A stretch of DNA of 64,000 nt from Acidovorax sp. FJL06 (GCF_003852545.1 NZ_QAJR01000012.1:182924-246923), one strand, 5' to 3'; shown: positions 34,024 to 43,049, counted from the first letter of the stretch. A program made the numbers and translations. Notes: generated by a model not told the origin, from the sequence alone.

Positions 34024-34896
34024 ATGCTGACCATTCTTTTCGACGGCGTTGCCTACGGCATGCTGCTGTTCATCCTGGCGGTGGGGCTGGCCGTGACCAT
34101 GGGGCTGATGAATTTCATCAACCTCGCGCACGGGGCCTTTGCCATGGCGGGGGGCTACATCACCGTGCTGCTCATGCAGCGGCTGGATGTGCCCTTCCTC
34201 GTCTGCCTGCCGCTCGCGTTTGTGGGCACGGCCCTGCTGGGGGGCGTGCTGGAGCGCACGCTGTACCGGCCGCTGTACCACAAGGCCCACCTGGACCAGG
34301 TGCTGTTTTCCATCGGCCTGGTGTTCATGGCGGTGGCCAGCGTGGACTACTTTGTGGGCTCCACGCAGCAGATCATGCAGCTGCCTGAATGGCTCAAGGG
34401 CCGCACCGAGATTGGCAGCGGCGCCCTCATGCTGGGCATGGGGCACTACCGTCTGTTCATCATTGCCGTGTGCGCGGCGCTCACCGTGGGTCTGCAGTAT
34501 GTGCTCACCAAAACCCGCTTCGGCAGCCGCCTGCGCGCCAGTGTGGACGACCAGCGCGTGGCGGCGGGCATGGGCATCAACGTGAACATCGTGTTCCTGT
34601 CCACCTTCGCGTTTGGCTCCGGCCTTGCGGGTTTGGGCGGTGCGTTGGGGGCGGAGGTGCTGGGGCTCGACCCGAGCTTTCCGCTCAAGTTCATGATCTA
34701 CTTTTTGATCGTGGTGGCTGTGGGGGGCACCTCGTCCATCACCGGCCCGCTGCTGGCCGCGCTGCTGCTCGGCATTGCCGACGTGGCAGGCAAGTACTAC
34801 ATCCCCAAGCTGGGCGCCTTCATTGTGTACAGCCTCATGATCCTGATCCTCATCTGGCGCCCCCAGGGCCTCTTTGTGCGCAAGGGGGGTAAATGA
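34024..34896 (+). CDS. livH: branched-chain amino acid-type ABC transporter permease LivH
   Basis: A 290-residue inner-membrane permease of about eight helices. It has the family start LFDGVAYGMLLFILAVGLAV, the NLAHGAFAM element and the coupling region GVGG-like (VVAVGGTSSITGPLLAALLL). It overlaps livM by 4 bp (ATGA). It serves the same transporter as the LivK-like protein at 32595, probably importing an aromatic acid given the gene context. Confidence 0.9.
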   Translation: MLTILFDGVAYGMLLFILAVGLAVTMGLMNFINLAHGAFAMAGGYITVLLMQRLDVPFLVCLPLAFVGTALLGGVLERTLYRPLYHKAHLDQVLFSIGLVFMAVASVDYFVGSTQQIMQLPEWLKGRTEIGSGALMLGMGHYRLFIIAVCAALTVGLQYVLTKTRFGSRLRASVDDQRVAAGMGINVNIVFLSTFAFGSGLAGLGGALGAEVLGLDPSFPLKFMIYFLIVVAVGGTSSITGPLLAALLLGIADVAGKYYIPKLGAFIVYSLMILILIWRPQGLFVRKGGK

Positions 34897-35891
34897 TGGC
34901 CAACCCGCACAACCCCTTGCTGCAGGCCCGGCGCTTTCGCTGGTGGGAGCCCGTGCTGTGGCTGCTGGCCTTTGTGGCGCCGCTGGCGTTGCCCAGCCAC
35001 GCGCTCATCATCAACGAGATCGCCATCGTGGCGCTGTTTGCCCTGTCGCTGGACCTGATCCTGGGCTACACCGGCATCGTCTCGCTGGGCCACGCAGCCT
35101 TCTTTGGTTTGGGTGGCTACGCGGCGGCGCTGTTTGCCAAGCATGTGATGCCCGACCCGCTGGTGGGCCTGGCCGTGGGCATCGCTGCGGCCACGGTGCT
35201 GGGCGCGGTGGCATCGCTCACCGTCATGCGCGGCACCGACCTCACCCGCCTCATGGTCACGCTGGGCGTGGGCCTGGTGATGCTGGAGCTGGCCAACAAG
35301 CTCGACTGGCTGACCGGTGGTGCCGACGGCCTGCAGGGTGTGGTGCTGGGCCCGGTGCTCGGCCAGTTTGAATTTGACCTGTATGGCCGCACGGCCGCCT
35401 GGTACTCGCTCACGGTGCTGCTGGTGTTCTTCCTCATCGCGCGGCGCATCGTGCAGTCGCCGTTCGGGGCCACGCTCAAGGCCATCCGCGACAACCGGCT
35501 GCGCGCCATGGCCATCGGCATCCCGGTGACGGCCAAGCTCGCGCAGGTGTACACGCTGGCCGCCGCGCTGGCCGGGGCTGCGGGCGCGCTGCTTACGCAG
35601 ACCACGGGCTTTGCCTCGCTCGACCTGTTCGAGTTCCACCGCTCGGCCGACGTGATGCTGATCCTCGTGATCGGCGGCGTGGGCTGGCTGTACGGCGGCA
35701 TCCTGGGGGCCATCGGCTTCAAGCTGCTGCAGGACGTGATCTCGTCCATCACGCCGCAGTACTGGACCTTCTGGATCGGCCTGTTCCTGGTGGTGCTGGT
35801 GCTGGTGGGGCGCGACCGCCTGTTCCGCCCCTGGACCTGGTTTGGCGCCGGCCACAAGGCCGGGGCTGCCTCCAACACGGGAGGCCACTGA
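34893..35891 (+). CDS. livM: branched-chain amino acid-type ABC transporter permease LivM
   Basis: A 332-residue permease. The family elements are LALSLDLILGYTGIVSLGHAAFFGLGGYAA and the coupling helix region VTAKLAQVYTLAAALAGAAG, with VIGGVGWLYGGILGAIGF near the end. Two adjacent ATG codons (34893, 34896) can serve as start; the first overlaps the livH stop. It forms the second transmembrane subunit of the importer. The C-terminal tail is cytoplasmic and basic. Confidence 0.9.
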   Translation: MMANPHNPLLQARRFRWWEPVLWLLAFVAPLALPSHALIINEIAIVALFALSLDLILGYTGIVSLGHAAFFGLGGYAAALFAKHVMPDPLVGLAVGIAAATVLGAVASLTVMRGTDLTRLMVTLGVGLVMLELANKLDWLTGGADGLQGVVLGPVLGQFEFDLYGRTAAWYSLTVLLVFFLIARRIVQSPFGATLKAIRDNRLRAMAIGIPVTAKLAQVYTLAAALAGAAGALLTQTTGFASLDLFEFHRSADVMLILVIGGVGWLYGGILGAIGFKLLQDVISSITPQYWTFWIGLFLVVLVLVGRDRLFRPWTWFGAGHKAGAASNTGGH

Positions 35892-35892
35892 C

Positions 35893-36666
35893 ATGAACAC
35901 CACCACCTCCAACACCGTGCTCTCGGCCCAGGGCCTGGTCAAGCGTTTTGGCGGCATCACCGCCACCAACAACGTCACGCTGAACCTGCAAAAGGGCGCA
36001 CGCCATGCGCTCATCGGCCCCAACGGCGCGGGCAAGACCACGCTTATCAACCTGCTGACTGGTGTGCTGGAACCCACCGAAGGCTCCATCACGCTCGAAG
36101 GCCAGGACATCACGCGCCTGGCGCGGCACCAGCGTGTGCAGCGCGGCATGGTGCGTACGTTCCAGATCAACCAGCTGTTCGACACCCTCACGCCGCTGGA
36201 GACACTGGCGCTCACCGTGTCGCAGCAGCAGGGCCTGGGCGGCAAATGGTGGCAGCCGCTGGGTGCGCGCAAGGCTGTCACCGAGCGCTGCGAGCAATTG
36301 CTGGAGCAGTTCCACCTCACCTCGGTGATGGCCGAGGAAACGCGCGTGCTGGCCTACGGCAAGCGCCGCCTGCTGGAGATCGCGATTGCGCTGGCCTGCG
36401 AGCCCCGCGTGCTGCTGCTCGACGAACCCGTGGCCGGTGTGCCTGCGGGCGAGCGTGAGGAACTGCTGCAGACCGTGGCGGCCCTGCCCGCCGATGTCTC
36501 GGTGCTTTTGATCGAACACGATATGGACCTGGTTTTCAGCTTCGCCAACCGCATGACGGTGCTGGTCAATGGCACGGTACTGACCGAGGGGGACCCGGAC
36601 ACCATTGCCAACGACGCGCAGGTGAAGGCCGTGTACCTCGGCCATGGGGAGGACGCCCATGTCTGA
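35893..36666 (+). CDS. livG: ABC transporter ATP-binding protein LivG
   Basis: A 257-residue ATPase. Walker A is GPNGAGKTT (~residue 40), the signature is LAYGKRRLLEIA, and Walker B is RVLLLDEPVAGV. The last part, TEGDPDTIANDAQVKAVYLG, is the typical LivG ending. I start at the ATG at 35893, 2 bp after the livM stop. It overlaps livF by 8 bp. It powers import together with LivF. Confidence 0.92.
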   Translation: MNTTTSNTVLSAQGLVKRFGGITATNNVTLNLQKGARHALIGPNGAGKTTLINLLTGVLEPTEGSITLEGQDITRLARHQRVQRGMVRTFQINQLFDTLTPLETLALTVSQQQGLGGKWWQPLGARKAVTERCEQLLEQFHLTSVMAEETRVLAYGKRRLLEIAIALACEPRVLLLDEPVAGVPAGEREELLQTVAALPADVSVLLIEHDMDLVFSFANRMTVLVNGTVLTEGDPDTIANDAQVKAVYLGHGEDAHV

Positions 36667-37387
36667 AGCACTGTTGCGCATTGAGGGCTTGAGCGCAGGC
36701 TATGGCGAAGCCGTGGTGCTGCAAGGCGTGTCACTGGCCCTGCCCGAAGGCGACACGCTGGCCCTGCTGGGCCGCAACGGCACGGGCAAGACCACGCTCA
36801 TCAACACGTTGGCCGGGGCCACGCGCCAGCACGCGGGCAGCGTGACCCTGGGCGGCATTGCGCTGCACAAGTTGGCGTCGCACGAACGTGCGGCCGCCGG
36901 CATCGGCTGGGTGCCGCAGGAGCGCAACATCTTCAAGTCGCTCACCGTGCACGAGAACCTCACGGCCGTGGCACGCCCGGGCCGCAAGGGCTCGGCCGCA
37001 CGGCAGTGGACGCCCGAGCGCGTGTACGAAATGTTCCCGCGCCTGGCCGAGCGCAAGACCAACCTGGGCACGCAGCTTTCCGGTGGCGAGCAGCAGATGC
37101 TGGCCGTGGGCCGCGCGCTGGTGCTCAACCCACGCCTGCTGCTGCTCGACGAGCCGCTCGAAGGCCTGGCACCCATCATCGTGGAAGAGCTGCTGCGCGC
37201 CATCCGCCGCATCACGCGCGAAGAGGGCCTGTCGGCCATCATCGTAGAGCAGCATCCGCAGGCCATCCTGGCCATCTCGGACCACGCCGCCGTGCTGGAC
37301 CGGGGCACGGTGGTGCACACCGGCAGCGCTGCCGAGCTGAGCGCCCAGCCCGAGCTGCTGGACCGCCTGCTGGGCGTGGCACGGTAG
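36659..37387 (+). CDS. livF: ABC transporter ATP-binding protein LivF
   Basis: A 242-residue ATPase. Walker A is GRNGTGKTT, the signature LSGGEQQMLAVGR, Walker B LLLLDEPLEGLAP, and the switch histidine is in IVEQHPQAI. The ATG at 36659 overlaps the end of livG, showing tight coupling. It is the last ABC gene of the block; a Bug-type gene follows 8 bp later. Confidence 0.92.
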   Translation: MSEALLRIEGLSAGYGEAVVLQGVSLALPEGDTLALLGRNGTGKTTLINTLAGATRQHAGSVTLGGIALHKLASHERAAAGIGWVPQERNIFKSLTVHENLTAVARPGRKGSAARQWTPERVYEMFPRLAERKTNLGTQLSGGEQQMLAVGRALVLNPRLLLLDEPLEGLAPIIVEELLRAIRRITREEGLSAIIVEQHPQAILAISDHAAVLDRGTVVHTGSAAELSAQPELLDRLLGVAR

Positions 37388-37395
37388 CGCGCGCC

Positions 37396-38373
37396 ATGCA
37401 AGCCGTGCACCGCAGAACCCTCCTGGCCTGGCTGGCAGCGTCGTTCAGCGGTGCTGCCAGTGCGCAAACGGCCTTTCCCTCGCGCCCGCTGCGCATCGTC
37501 GTGCCCAATGCGGCGGGCGGTGCGGCCGACATCACGGCGCGCACCGTGGGCCAGAAGATCGCAGGCCCGCTGGGGCACAGCGTGGTCATCGAGAACAAGC
37601 CCAGCGCCGGCGGCGTGGTAGCGGGCGACCTGGTGGCGCGGGCTGAGCCCGACGGCCACACGCTGCTGCTGGTGAGCAGCGGCACGGCGGTGAGTGCCGC
37701 ACTGTTCCAGTCGCTGCCGTTCGACACACTCAGGGACTTTGCGCCCGTCTCGCTGCTGGCCACGTTTGATCTGGCCGTGGTGGTGAAGGAGGGCGGGCGC
37801 TTTCGCACTTTGGCCGACCTGCTCACGTATGCGCGGGCCCATCCAGGCAAGCTCAATATCGGCACGCCGCAGATCGGCACCACACAGAACCTGGCCGCCG
37901 AGCTGTTCAAGGTGACGGCGGGCATCGACGCGCAGGTGGTGCCTTTCAACGGCACGCCGCCCGTCATCACGGCGGTGCGTGGGGGCGAGGTGGATGTGAT
38001 GATCGACATCCTGGGCGGCCTCATGCCGCAGATCGGCGCCAAGGCCCTGCGTCCGCTGGCCGTGATGGGCGCTCAGCGGGCGCCGCAGGTGCCCGACGTG
38101 CCCACGGTGCGCGAAAGCGGCGGGCCACTGGCGGGCTTCAACGTCACGTCGTGGAACGGCCTGGCCGTGCCCGCCAAGACACCTGCTGCCGTGGTGGAGC
38201 GTCTATCGCGCGAAGTGCAGACCGCACTGGCCCAGCCCGATGTGAAAAAGCGCCTGCTGGAACTGAACCTCAATGCCCAGGGCAGCACCCCCGCGCAACT
38301 GGGCGAGCACCTGGCGGCCGATGTGCGCCGCTGGAGCGACGTGATCGCCCGGGCCAAGATCGCGCGGCAGTGA
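37396..38373 (+). CDS. Bug/TTT-family tripartite tricarboxylate transporter substrate-binding protein
   Basis: A 325-residue exported protein. After the signal peptide (LLAWLAASFSGAASA) comes the Bug hallmark FPSRPLRIVVPNAAGGAADI, then IENKPSAGG, and the family loop PHVPTVxExG seen as PDVPTVRESGG. It follows livF by 8 bp, so it is likely in the same transcript. No tctA/tctB membrane genes are nearby, so it is one of the many orphan Bug proteins of this bacterial group. Its ligand is probably a carboxylate of this pathway. Confidence 0.87.
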   Translation: MQAVHRRTLLAWLAASFSGAASAQTAFPSRPLRIVVPNAAGGAADITARTVGQKIAGPLGHSVVIENKPSAGGVVAGDLVARAEPDGHTLLLVSSGTAVSAALFQSLPFDTLRDFAPVSLLATFDLAVVVKEGGRFRTLADLLTYARAHPGKLNIGTPQIGTTQNLAAELFKVTAGIDAQVVPFNGTPPVITAVRGGEVDVMIDILGGLMPQIGAKALRPLAVMGAQRAPQVPDVPTVRESGGPLAGFNVTSWNGLAVPAKTPAAVVERLSREVQTALAQPDVKKRLLELNLNAQGSTPAQLGEHLAADVRRWSDVIARAKIARQ

Positions 38374-38415
38374 CGGTTGCTGCGCTTCGGCTTTTGTGAC
38401 CGAAAGGCAAATCGG

Positions 38416-39330
38416 ATGGACATCACACACATTGGCTTGGTGGGCTATGGCGAGGTGGGCAAGATCTTCAGTACGGGCCTGCGGGTTCAGCCCGGCGTGG
38501 CCTCTGTCGCCGTGTGGGACCTGAAGCTGGCCGATGCCGCGCACCGCGATGTATTGCAGCAGCACGCCGCGCTGGCGGGTGTGGTGGCCGTGGATGGGAT
38601 GCGGGCGCTGTGTGTGCGCTGCGGTTGCATCATCTCGGCCGTCACCGCATCGAACACGCTGGCCGTGGCGCAGGAGGCCGCGCAGCACATCCGCCCCGGC
38701 ACCCTGTTCCTGGACCTCAACTCCGCATCGCCCGGCACCAAGCAGCAAGCCGCTGCGCTCATCGAGGCGCGGGGTGCGCACTATGTCGAGGCGGGCGTGA
38801 TGACCTCGGTGCCTCCCTACGGCATCCGCGTGCCCATGCTGCTGGGCGGCGCGCAGGCCGCTGCACTGGCCGCTGTGCTGACCGGCTGGGGCATGGATGC
38901 CAAACCCGTGAGCGAGCAACTGGGCGTGGCCAGTGCCATCAAGATGTGCCGCAGCATCATGATCAAAGGCCTCGAAGCCCTGGTGATCGAGAGCTACGCC
39001 ACGGCCCGCCACTACGGCGTGGAAGACCATGTGCTGCCCACGCTGGCCGAAACCTTTCCGTCCATCAACTGGCACGAACAGGGCCGCTACTTTTTCAGCC
39101 GCGTGGTGCAGCACGGCCAGCGCCGCGCCGAAGAGATGCGCGAGTCCGCCCACACGGTGCACGAGGCCGGCATGGAACCGCTGATGGCCTCGGCCATCGC
39201 CGCCAAGCAGCAGTGGGTGGCCGACTTGGCGCGCGAAGGCGTCTTTCACGGCCTGCCCAAAGACGCGCGCTGGCAGGACTATGCGGACCGGGTGCTGGGC
39301 AGTGTGCCCACCACGCGCGAGAAGAGCTGA
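38416..39330 (+). CDS. NAD(P)-dependent oxidoreductase with DUF1932 C-terminal domain
   Basis: A 304-residue enzyme of the 3-hydroxyisobutyrate/6-phosphogluconate dehydrogenase superfamily. The N-terminal Rossmann motif is IGLVGYGEVGKIFSTGL. The FLDLNSASPGTK strand and EAGVMTSVPPYG loop are present, and the helical C-terminal half matches DUF1932, with the KMCRSIMIKGLEAL helix. The start is ATG 38416. It follows the Bug gene by 42 bp. The reaction is not known; a role in a side branch of aromatic acid catabolism is plausible from position. Confidence 0.8.
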   Translation: MDITHIGLVGYGEVGKIFSTGLRVQPGVASVAVWDLKLADAAHRDVLQQHAALAGVVAVDGMRALCVRCGCIISAVTASNTLAVAQEAAQHIRPGTLFLDLNSASPGTKQQAAALIEARGAHYVEAGVMTSVPPYGIRVPMLLGGAQAAALAAVLTGWGMDAKPVSEQLGVASAIKMCRSIMIKGLEALVIESYATARHYGVEDHVLPTLAETFPSINWHEQGRYFFSRVVQHGQRRAEEMRESAHTVHEAGMEPLMASAIAAKQQWVADLAREGVFHGLPKDARWQDYADRVLGSVPTTREKS

Positions 39331-39388
39331 TCCTGTGAATCGCTATTGGCCCATGAAACTGACGCGGCCGAATGCCAGGGACGCCGAG

Positions 39389-39457
39389 CAAGGGCCGCCC
39401 CGCAGTGAGGGCGTCGTCCCCCCTCGGGGGGAAGGCGCGCAGCGCCTCAGGGGGGGC
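39389..39457 (-). repeat. GC-rich intergenic repeat family 2, copy b (inverted)
   Basis: On the minus strand this reads CCCCTGAGGCGCTGCGCGCC, then TTCCCCCCGAGGGGGGACG and CTGCGGGGCGGCCCTTG, matching the copy at 33781. The TGA in CCTGAGGCG is the stop codon of the LysR gene at 39447-39449, so the repeat supplies its 3' end. Confidence 0.75.
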
Positions 39458-40412
39458 TTCTGTACAACGCCTGCAGCGTCGTCCGAATCAGCTCCGCCAT
39501 CGCCTGCTGCGTGAGCGTGGCCGGGCGTTGCGAGCTGACGGCCATGAACAGCTTGCTGCGCAGGCGGGTGCTGCCGCCTTCCTCCTCGCCATCCCCATCG
39601 CTGCCCGCGCCGTGGATGGGCCGGGTGCTGAACACTTCCGATTTGCCCGACGTGGTGACCGCATTCATGGGCAGCACCGCACAGCCCGCGCCATCGGCCA
39701 CCAAGTCCAGGATGGCCGCCACGCCATCGATCTCCAGGCTGATCTGCGGGCGCTTGCCGCGTGCGGCCAGTTCCGATTCGACCAGCATGCGGATCGAGTT
39801 GGGGCGGGTGGGGATCACCAGCGGAAAGCGCGGCAGCTCATCCAGCGGCAGGGGTGTGCGGGCCAGGGCATCGGCCTCCGCCTCGCTCTGGCCTGGGGCG
39901 CGGCGCTGCACCAGAAACAGGTCTTCCTCCAGCAGCGCCGTGGTCTCGATGCCCGGCGCGGGCGTGGTGTTGTACAGCAGTGCGATGTCGAGCAGGCCGG
40001 TGGTCAGCGATTCGCGCATGGCCACCGACAGGCCCTCGCTGATGGCCAGCGCCGCGTCGGGCATCTTCACGCGGAAGGCGCGCGTCAGCGGCACCGTCAG
40101 CACCTTGGCAATGCTGGGCGGCAGGCCGATGGCCACACGCCCGGCCAGGGCACCGCGCACGCGGCCCAGCTCCTCGCGCGCGCGCTCGACCTGGTGCAGG
40201 ATGCCGCGCCCGTGCTCCAGCAGCAGCTTGCCCGCCTCGGTGGGCGTGGCGCCCCGGCCATTGCGCACCAGCAGGTTCTGGCGCAGCTCCACCTCCAGCA
40301 GGCGCACCTGGCGGCTCAGTGCGGGCTGGGCAATGTCCAGCACCACCGAGGCGCGGGTGAAGCTGCCCAGCTCGGCCACGCGCACAAAGTATTCGATCTG
40401 CTTGAGGTCCAT
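39447..40412 (-). CDS. LysR family regulator of the ring-cleavage operon (PmdR-like)
   Basis: A 321-residue LysR-type regulator of the Nac/Cbl-like branch. The start is MDLKQIEYFVRVAELGSFTR, the HTH DIAQPALSRQVRLLEVELRQ, and the effector domain begins near residue 90 (GRVAIGLPPSIAKVLTVPLT). It is divergent from the protocatechuate operon, in the place of pmdR in Comamonas. A short acidic stretch (GSDGDGEEEGG) interrupts the C-terminal domain. A further ATG two codons upstream is possible. The stop codon lies in repeat family 2. Confidence 0.85.
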   Translation of the reverse strand: MDLKQIEYFVRVAELGSFTRASVVLDIAQPALSRQVRLLEVELRQNLLVRNGRGATPTEAGKLLLEHGRGILHQVERAREELGRVRGALAGRVAIGLPPSIAKVLTVPLTRAFRVKMPDAALAISEGLSVAMRESLTTGLLDIALLYNTTPAPGIETTALLEEDLFLVQRRAPGQSEAEADALARTPLPLDELPRFPLVIPTRPNSIRMLVESELAARGKRPQISLEIDGVAAILDLVADGAGCAVLPMNAVTTSGKSEVFSTRPIHGAGSDGDGEEEGGSTRLRSKLFMAVSSQRPATLTQQAMAELIRTTLQALYRSPP

Positions 40413-40527
40413 ACGCAAGGCTCTCTGCTATTTGCAATAGCTGTGGGTCAACGATCACGGAATGATATATCTGGTAGTGCCGGTGCCGCCTTCATGTTTG
40501 GGCCGCCGCTGCCCACAATCGGCGGCA

Positions 40528-40535
40528 TGTATACA
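40528..40535. promoter_or_regulatory. GntR/VanR-type operator 4
   Basis: TGTATACA 47 bp before the first gene of the ring-cleavage operon, within the divergent LysR/operon control region. It is the fourth copy of the core found near vanA, vanR and the ABC gene. An AT-rich AATGATATATCTGG at 40461-40474 may be part of the promoter. Confidence 0.6.
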
Positions 40536-40582
40536 ACTGCACGCACCGCCTGGGCCACCCGCAGCCCGGCAGGAGACAACGC

Positions 40583-41275
40583 ATGACGGCGCCTGTGATC
40601 CGAGGCATTTCTTCCATGGCCACGCGCCAGGTGCTGGCCGACCTGGTGGCCGGTTTTGCGCAGCAGTCGGGCACGCAGGCCGCCATCGAATCGGTGGGCG
40701 GTGTCGACGCTGCCAAACGCGTGGCGGCTGGTGAGGCCTTTGACGTGGTGATCCTCGCCTCCGACGCCATCGACAAGCTTTTGGCTGCGGGCCACCTGCT
40801 GCCCGGCAGCAAGGTGGACTGGGTGCACTCCGGCGTGGCCGTGGCCGTGCCTGCCGGCGCGCCGCTGCCCGATCTGTCCAGCGAAGACGCGGTGCGCCAG
40901 GCCGTGTTGGCAGCGCCCAGCATCAGCCTGTCCACGGGCCCCAGCGGCGTGGCGCTGGCCAAGCTGTTCGAGCGCTGGGGCATTGCCGATCAGATCGCCC
41001 CGCGCATGGTGCAGGCGCCCCCCGGCGTGCCCGTGGGTTCGCTGGTGGCCAAGGGCGAGGTGGCGCTGGGCTTTCAGCAACTGAGTGAGCTGCTGCATGT
41101 GCAGGGCATCCAGATCGTGGGCCCGCTGCCACCGGCCATCCAGATCACCACCACGTTTTCAGCGGGCGTCGGCGTGCATTCGCAACAGGTGGAAGCAGCA
41201 CGTGCGTTGCTGGCTTACCTGGCTTCTCCCGCTGCGGCGGACGCCAAGCAAAAGCAGGGCATGACCCCTGCCTGA
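40583..41275 (+). CDS. ModA-like substrate-binding-fold protein without signal peptide, first gene of the ring-cleavage operon
   Basis: A 230-residue protein with the type II periplasmic-binding fold of the ModA family (IRGISSMATRQVLADLVAGF, FDVVILASDAIDKL, ISLSTGPSGVALAKLFERWG). It has no signal peptide, so it should stay in the cytoplasm and is unlikely to be a transporter part. It sits where pmdU lies in the Comamonas sp. E6 pmdUKEFDABC operon as I recall it; PmdU is an oxalomesaconate tautomerase. No PrpF-like (LigU/GalD) tautomerase is seen elsewhere here. The tautomerase role is inference from position. Confidence 0.75.
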   Translation: MTAPVIRGISSMATRQVLADLVAGFAQQSGTQAAIESVGGVDAAKRVAAGEAFDVVILASDAIDKLLAAGHLLPGSKVDWVHSGVAVAVPAGAPLPDLSSEDAVRQAVLAAPSISLSTGPSGVALAKLFERWGIADQIAPRMVQAPPGVPVGSLVAKGEVALGFQQLSELLHVQGIQIVGPLPPAIQITTTFSAGVGVHSQQVEAARALLAYLASPAAADAKQKQGMTPA

Positions 41276-41310
41276 CCGATCACAAGAACACCTTCCAGGA
41301 GCACCCAAAA

Positions 41311-42345
41311 ATGAGCCTCATCATCGACTGCCACGGCCACTACACCACGGCCCCCAAGGCGCTGGAGAACTGGCGCAATGCGCAGATCGCCGGCATCAAG
41401 GACCCTGCCCAGATGCCCAAGGTGGCAGACCTGCAGATCAGTGACGACGAGCTGCGCGAGTCCATCGAGACCAACCAACTCAAGCTGATGAAGGAGCGCG
41501 GCAGCGACATCACGCTGTTCAGCCCGCGCGCCAGCTTCATGGCCCACCACATTGGCGACTTCAATGTGTCCAGCACCTGGGCCGCCATCTGCAACGAGCT
41601 GTGCTTTCGCGTCTCCACGCTGTTCCCCGACCACTTTGTGCCCGTGGCCATGCTGCCGCAAAGCCCCGGTGTCGATCCGGCCACCTGCATCCCCGAGCTG
41701 GAAAAGTGCGTGCACGAATACGGCGCGGTGGGCATCAACCTGAACCCCGATCCCTCGGGCGGGCACTGGACCAGCCCCCCGCTGACCGACAAGCACTGGT
41801 ATCCCATCTACGAAAAGATGGTGGAGTACGACCTGCCCGCCATGATCCACGTGAGCACCAGCTGCAACGCGTGTTTTCACACCACCGGCGCGCATTACCT
41901 GAACGCCGACACCACGGCCTTCATGCAGCTCATCCAGGGCGATCTGTTCAAGGACTTCCCCACGCTCAAGTTTTTGATCCCGCACGGCGGCGGCGCGGTG
42001 CCTTACCACTGGGGCCGGTTCCGGGGCCTGGCGCAAGAGATGAAGAAGCCGCTGCTCGACGAGCACCTGATGAACAACGTGTTCTTCGACACCTGCGTGT
42101 ACCACCAGCCCGGCATCGACCTGCTGAACACCGTGATCCCGGTGAAGAACGTGCTGTTTGCCAGCGAAATGATCGGCGCGGTGCGGGGCATTGACCCCAC
42201 CACCGGCAACTACTACGACGACACCAAGCGCTACATCGAGGCCTCCACCCTCCTGAGTGCCGACGACAAGCACCAGATCTACGAAGCCAACACGCGCCGC
42301 GTGTTCTCCCGACTCGATTCACGCCTGAAGGCAAAGGGGCTCTGA
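41311..42345 (+). CDS. ligJ: 4-oxalomesaconate hydratase (LigJ/PmdE)
   Basis: A 344-residue amidohydrolase-superfamily protein matching LigJ. The start [20 protein letters not shown] holds the HxH metal motif. Further metal ligands lie in AMIHVST and [19 protein letters not shown]. It hydrates 4-oxalomesaconate to 4-carboxy-4-hydroxy-2-oxoadipate, the step after PDC hydrolysis. CAGGAG lies 12-17 bases upstream. The gene is followed by ligK after a single base, the usual order in Comamonas (pmdE-pmdF). Confidence 0.92.
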   Translation: MSLIIDCHGHYTTAPKALENWRNAQIAGIKDPAQMPKVADLQISDDELRESIETNQLKLMKERGSDITLFSPRASFMAHHIGDFNVSSTWAAICNELCFRVSTLFPDHFVPVAMLPQSPGVDPATCIPELEKCVHEYGAVGINLNPDPSGGHWTSPPLTDKHWYPIYEKMVEYDLPAMIHVSTSCNACFHTTGAHYLNADTTAFMQLIQGDLFKDFPTLKFLIPHGGGAVPYHWGRFRGLAQEMKKPLLDEHLMNNVFFDTCVYHQPGIDLLNTVIPVKNVLFASEMIGAVRGIDPTTGNYYDDTKRYIEASTLLSADDKHQIYEANTRRVFSRLDSRLKAKGL

Positions 42346-42346
42346 C

Positions 42347-43030
42347 ATGTTTGAACTTGGCGTTGTCTACCGCAATATCACCCGCGCTGACCGCGCAGCC
42401 GCCGACGGACTGGCCGCCCTGGGCTCGGCTACTGTGCACGAGGCCATGGGCCGCGTGGGCCTGCTCAAGCCTTACATGCGCCCCATCTACAGCGGCCAGC
42501 AGGTCAGTGGCACGGCCGTCACCGTGCTGCTGCAGCCTGGTGACAACTGGATGATGCATGTGGCGGCCGAGCAGATCCAGCCCGGCGACATTGTGGTGGC
42601 GGCCGTCACCTCGGAGTGCACGGACGGCTACTTTGGCGACCTGCTGGCCACGTCCTTCCAGGCCCGGGGCGCGCGCGCGCTCATCATCGACGCCGGTGTG
42701 CGCGACGTGAAGACGCTGCAGGAGATGAACTTCCCCGTCTGGAGCCGCGCGATCAGCAGCAAGGGCACCATCAAGGCCACGCTGGGCTCGGTCAACATCC
42801 CTGTGGTGTGCGCCGGTGCGCTGGTCACGCCGGGTGACGTGATCGTGGCCGACGACGACGGTGTGGTCTGTGTGCCCGCCGCCCGCGCGGCCGAGACGCT
42901 GGCCGCCGCGCAAAAGCGCGAGAGCTTCGAGGGCGAGAAGCGCGCCAAGCTCGCCAGCGGCGTGCTGGGCCTGGACATGTACAACATGCGCCCCGGCCTG
43001 GAGAAGGCGGGCCTCCGGTACATCGACTGA
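42347..43030 (+). CDS. ligK: 4-carboxy-4-hydroxy-2-oxoadipate aldolase (LigK/PmdF)
   Basis: A 227-residue class II aldolase of the HMG/CHA family (RraA fold). Key segments are [17 protein letters not shown], the [20 protein letters not shown] core, and [10 protein letters not shown] with the catalytic Arg-Asp. It cleaves 4-carboxy-4-hydroxy-2-oxoadipate to pyruvate and oxaloacetate, the end of the protocatechuate 4,5-pathway. It is cotranscribed with ligJ. Confidence 0.92.
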   Translation: MFELGVVYRNITRADRAAADGLAALGSATVHEAMGRVGLLKPYMRPIYSGQQVSGTAVTVLLQPGDNWMMHVAAEQIQPGDIVVAAVTSECTDGYFGDLLATSFQARGARALIIDAGVRDVKTLQEMNFPVWSRAISSKGTIKATLGSVNIPVVCAGALVTPGDVIVADDDGVVCVPAARAAETLAAAQKRESFEGEKRAKLASGVLGLDMYNMRPGLEKAGLRYID

Positions 43031-43049
43031 TTCTGCCTTTCTGTCTTTT

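Noticed and set aside
40424-40445. CTCTGCTATTTGCAATAGCTG as a family 1 repeat in the LysR/operon control region
   Set aside because: Only one short block matches. It could equally be a small dyad for a regulator, so it is not listed as a repeat.
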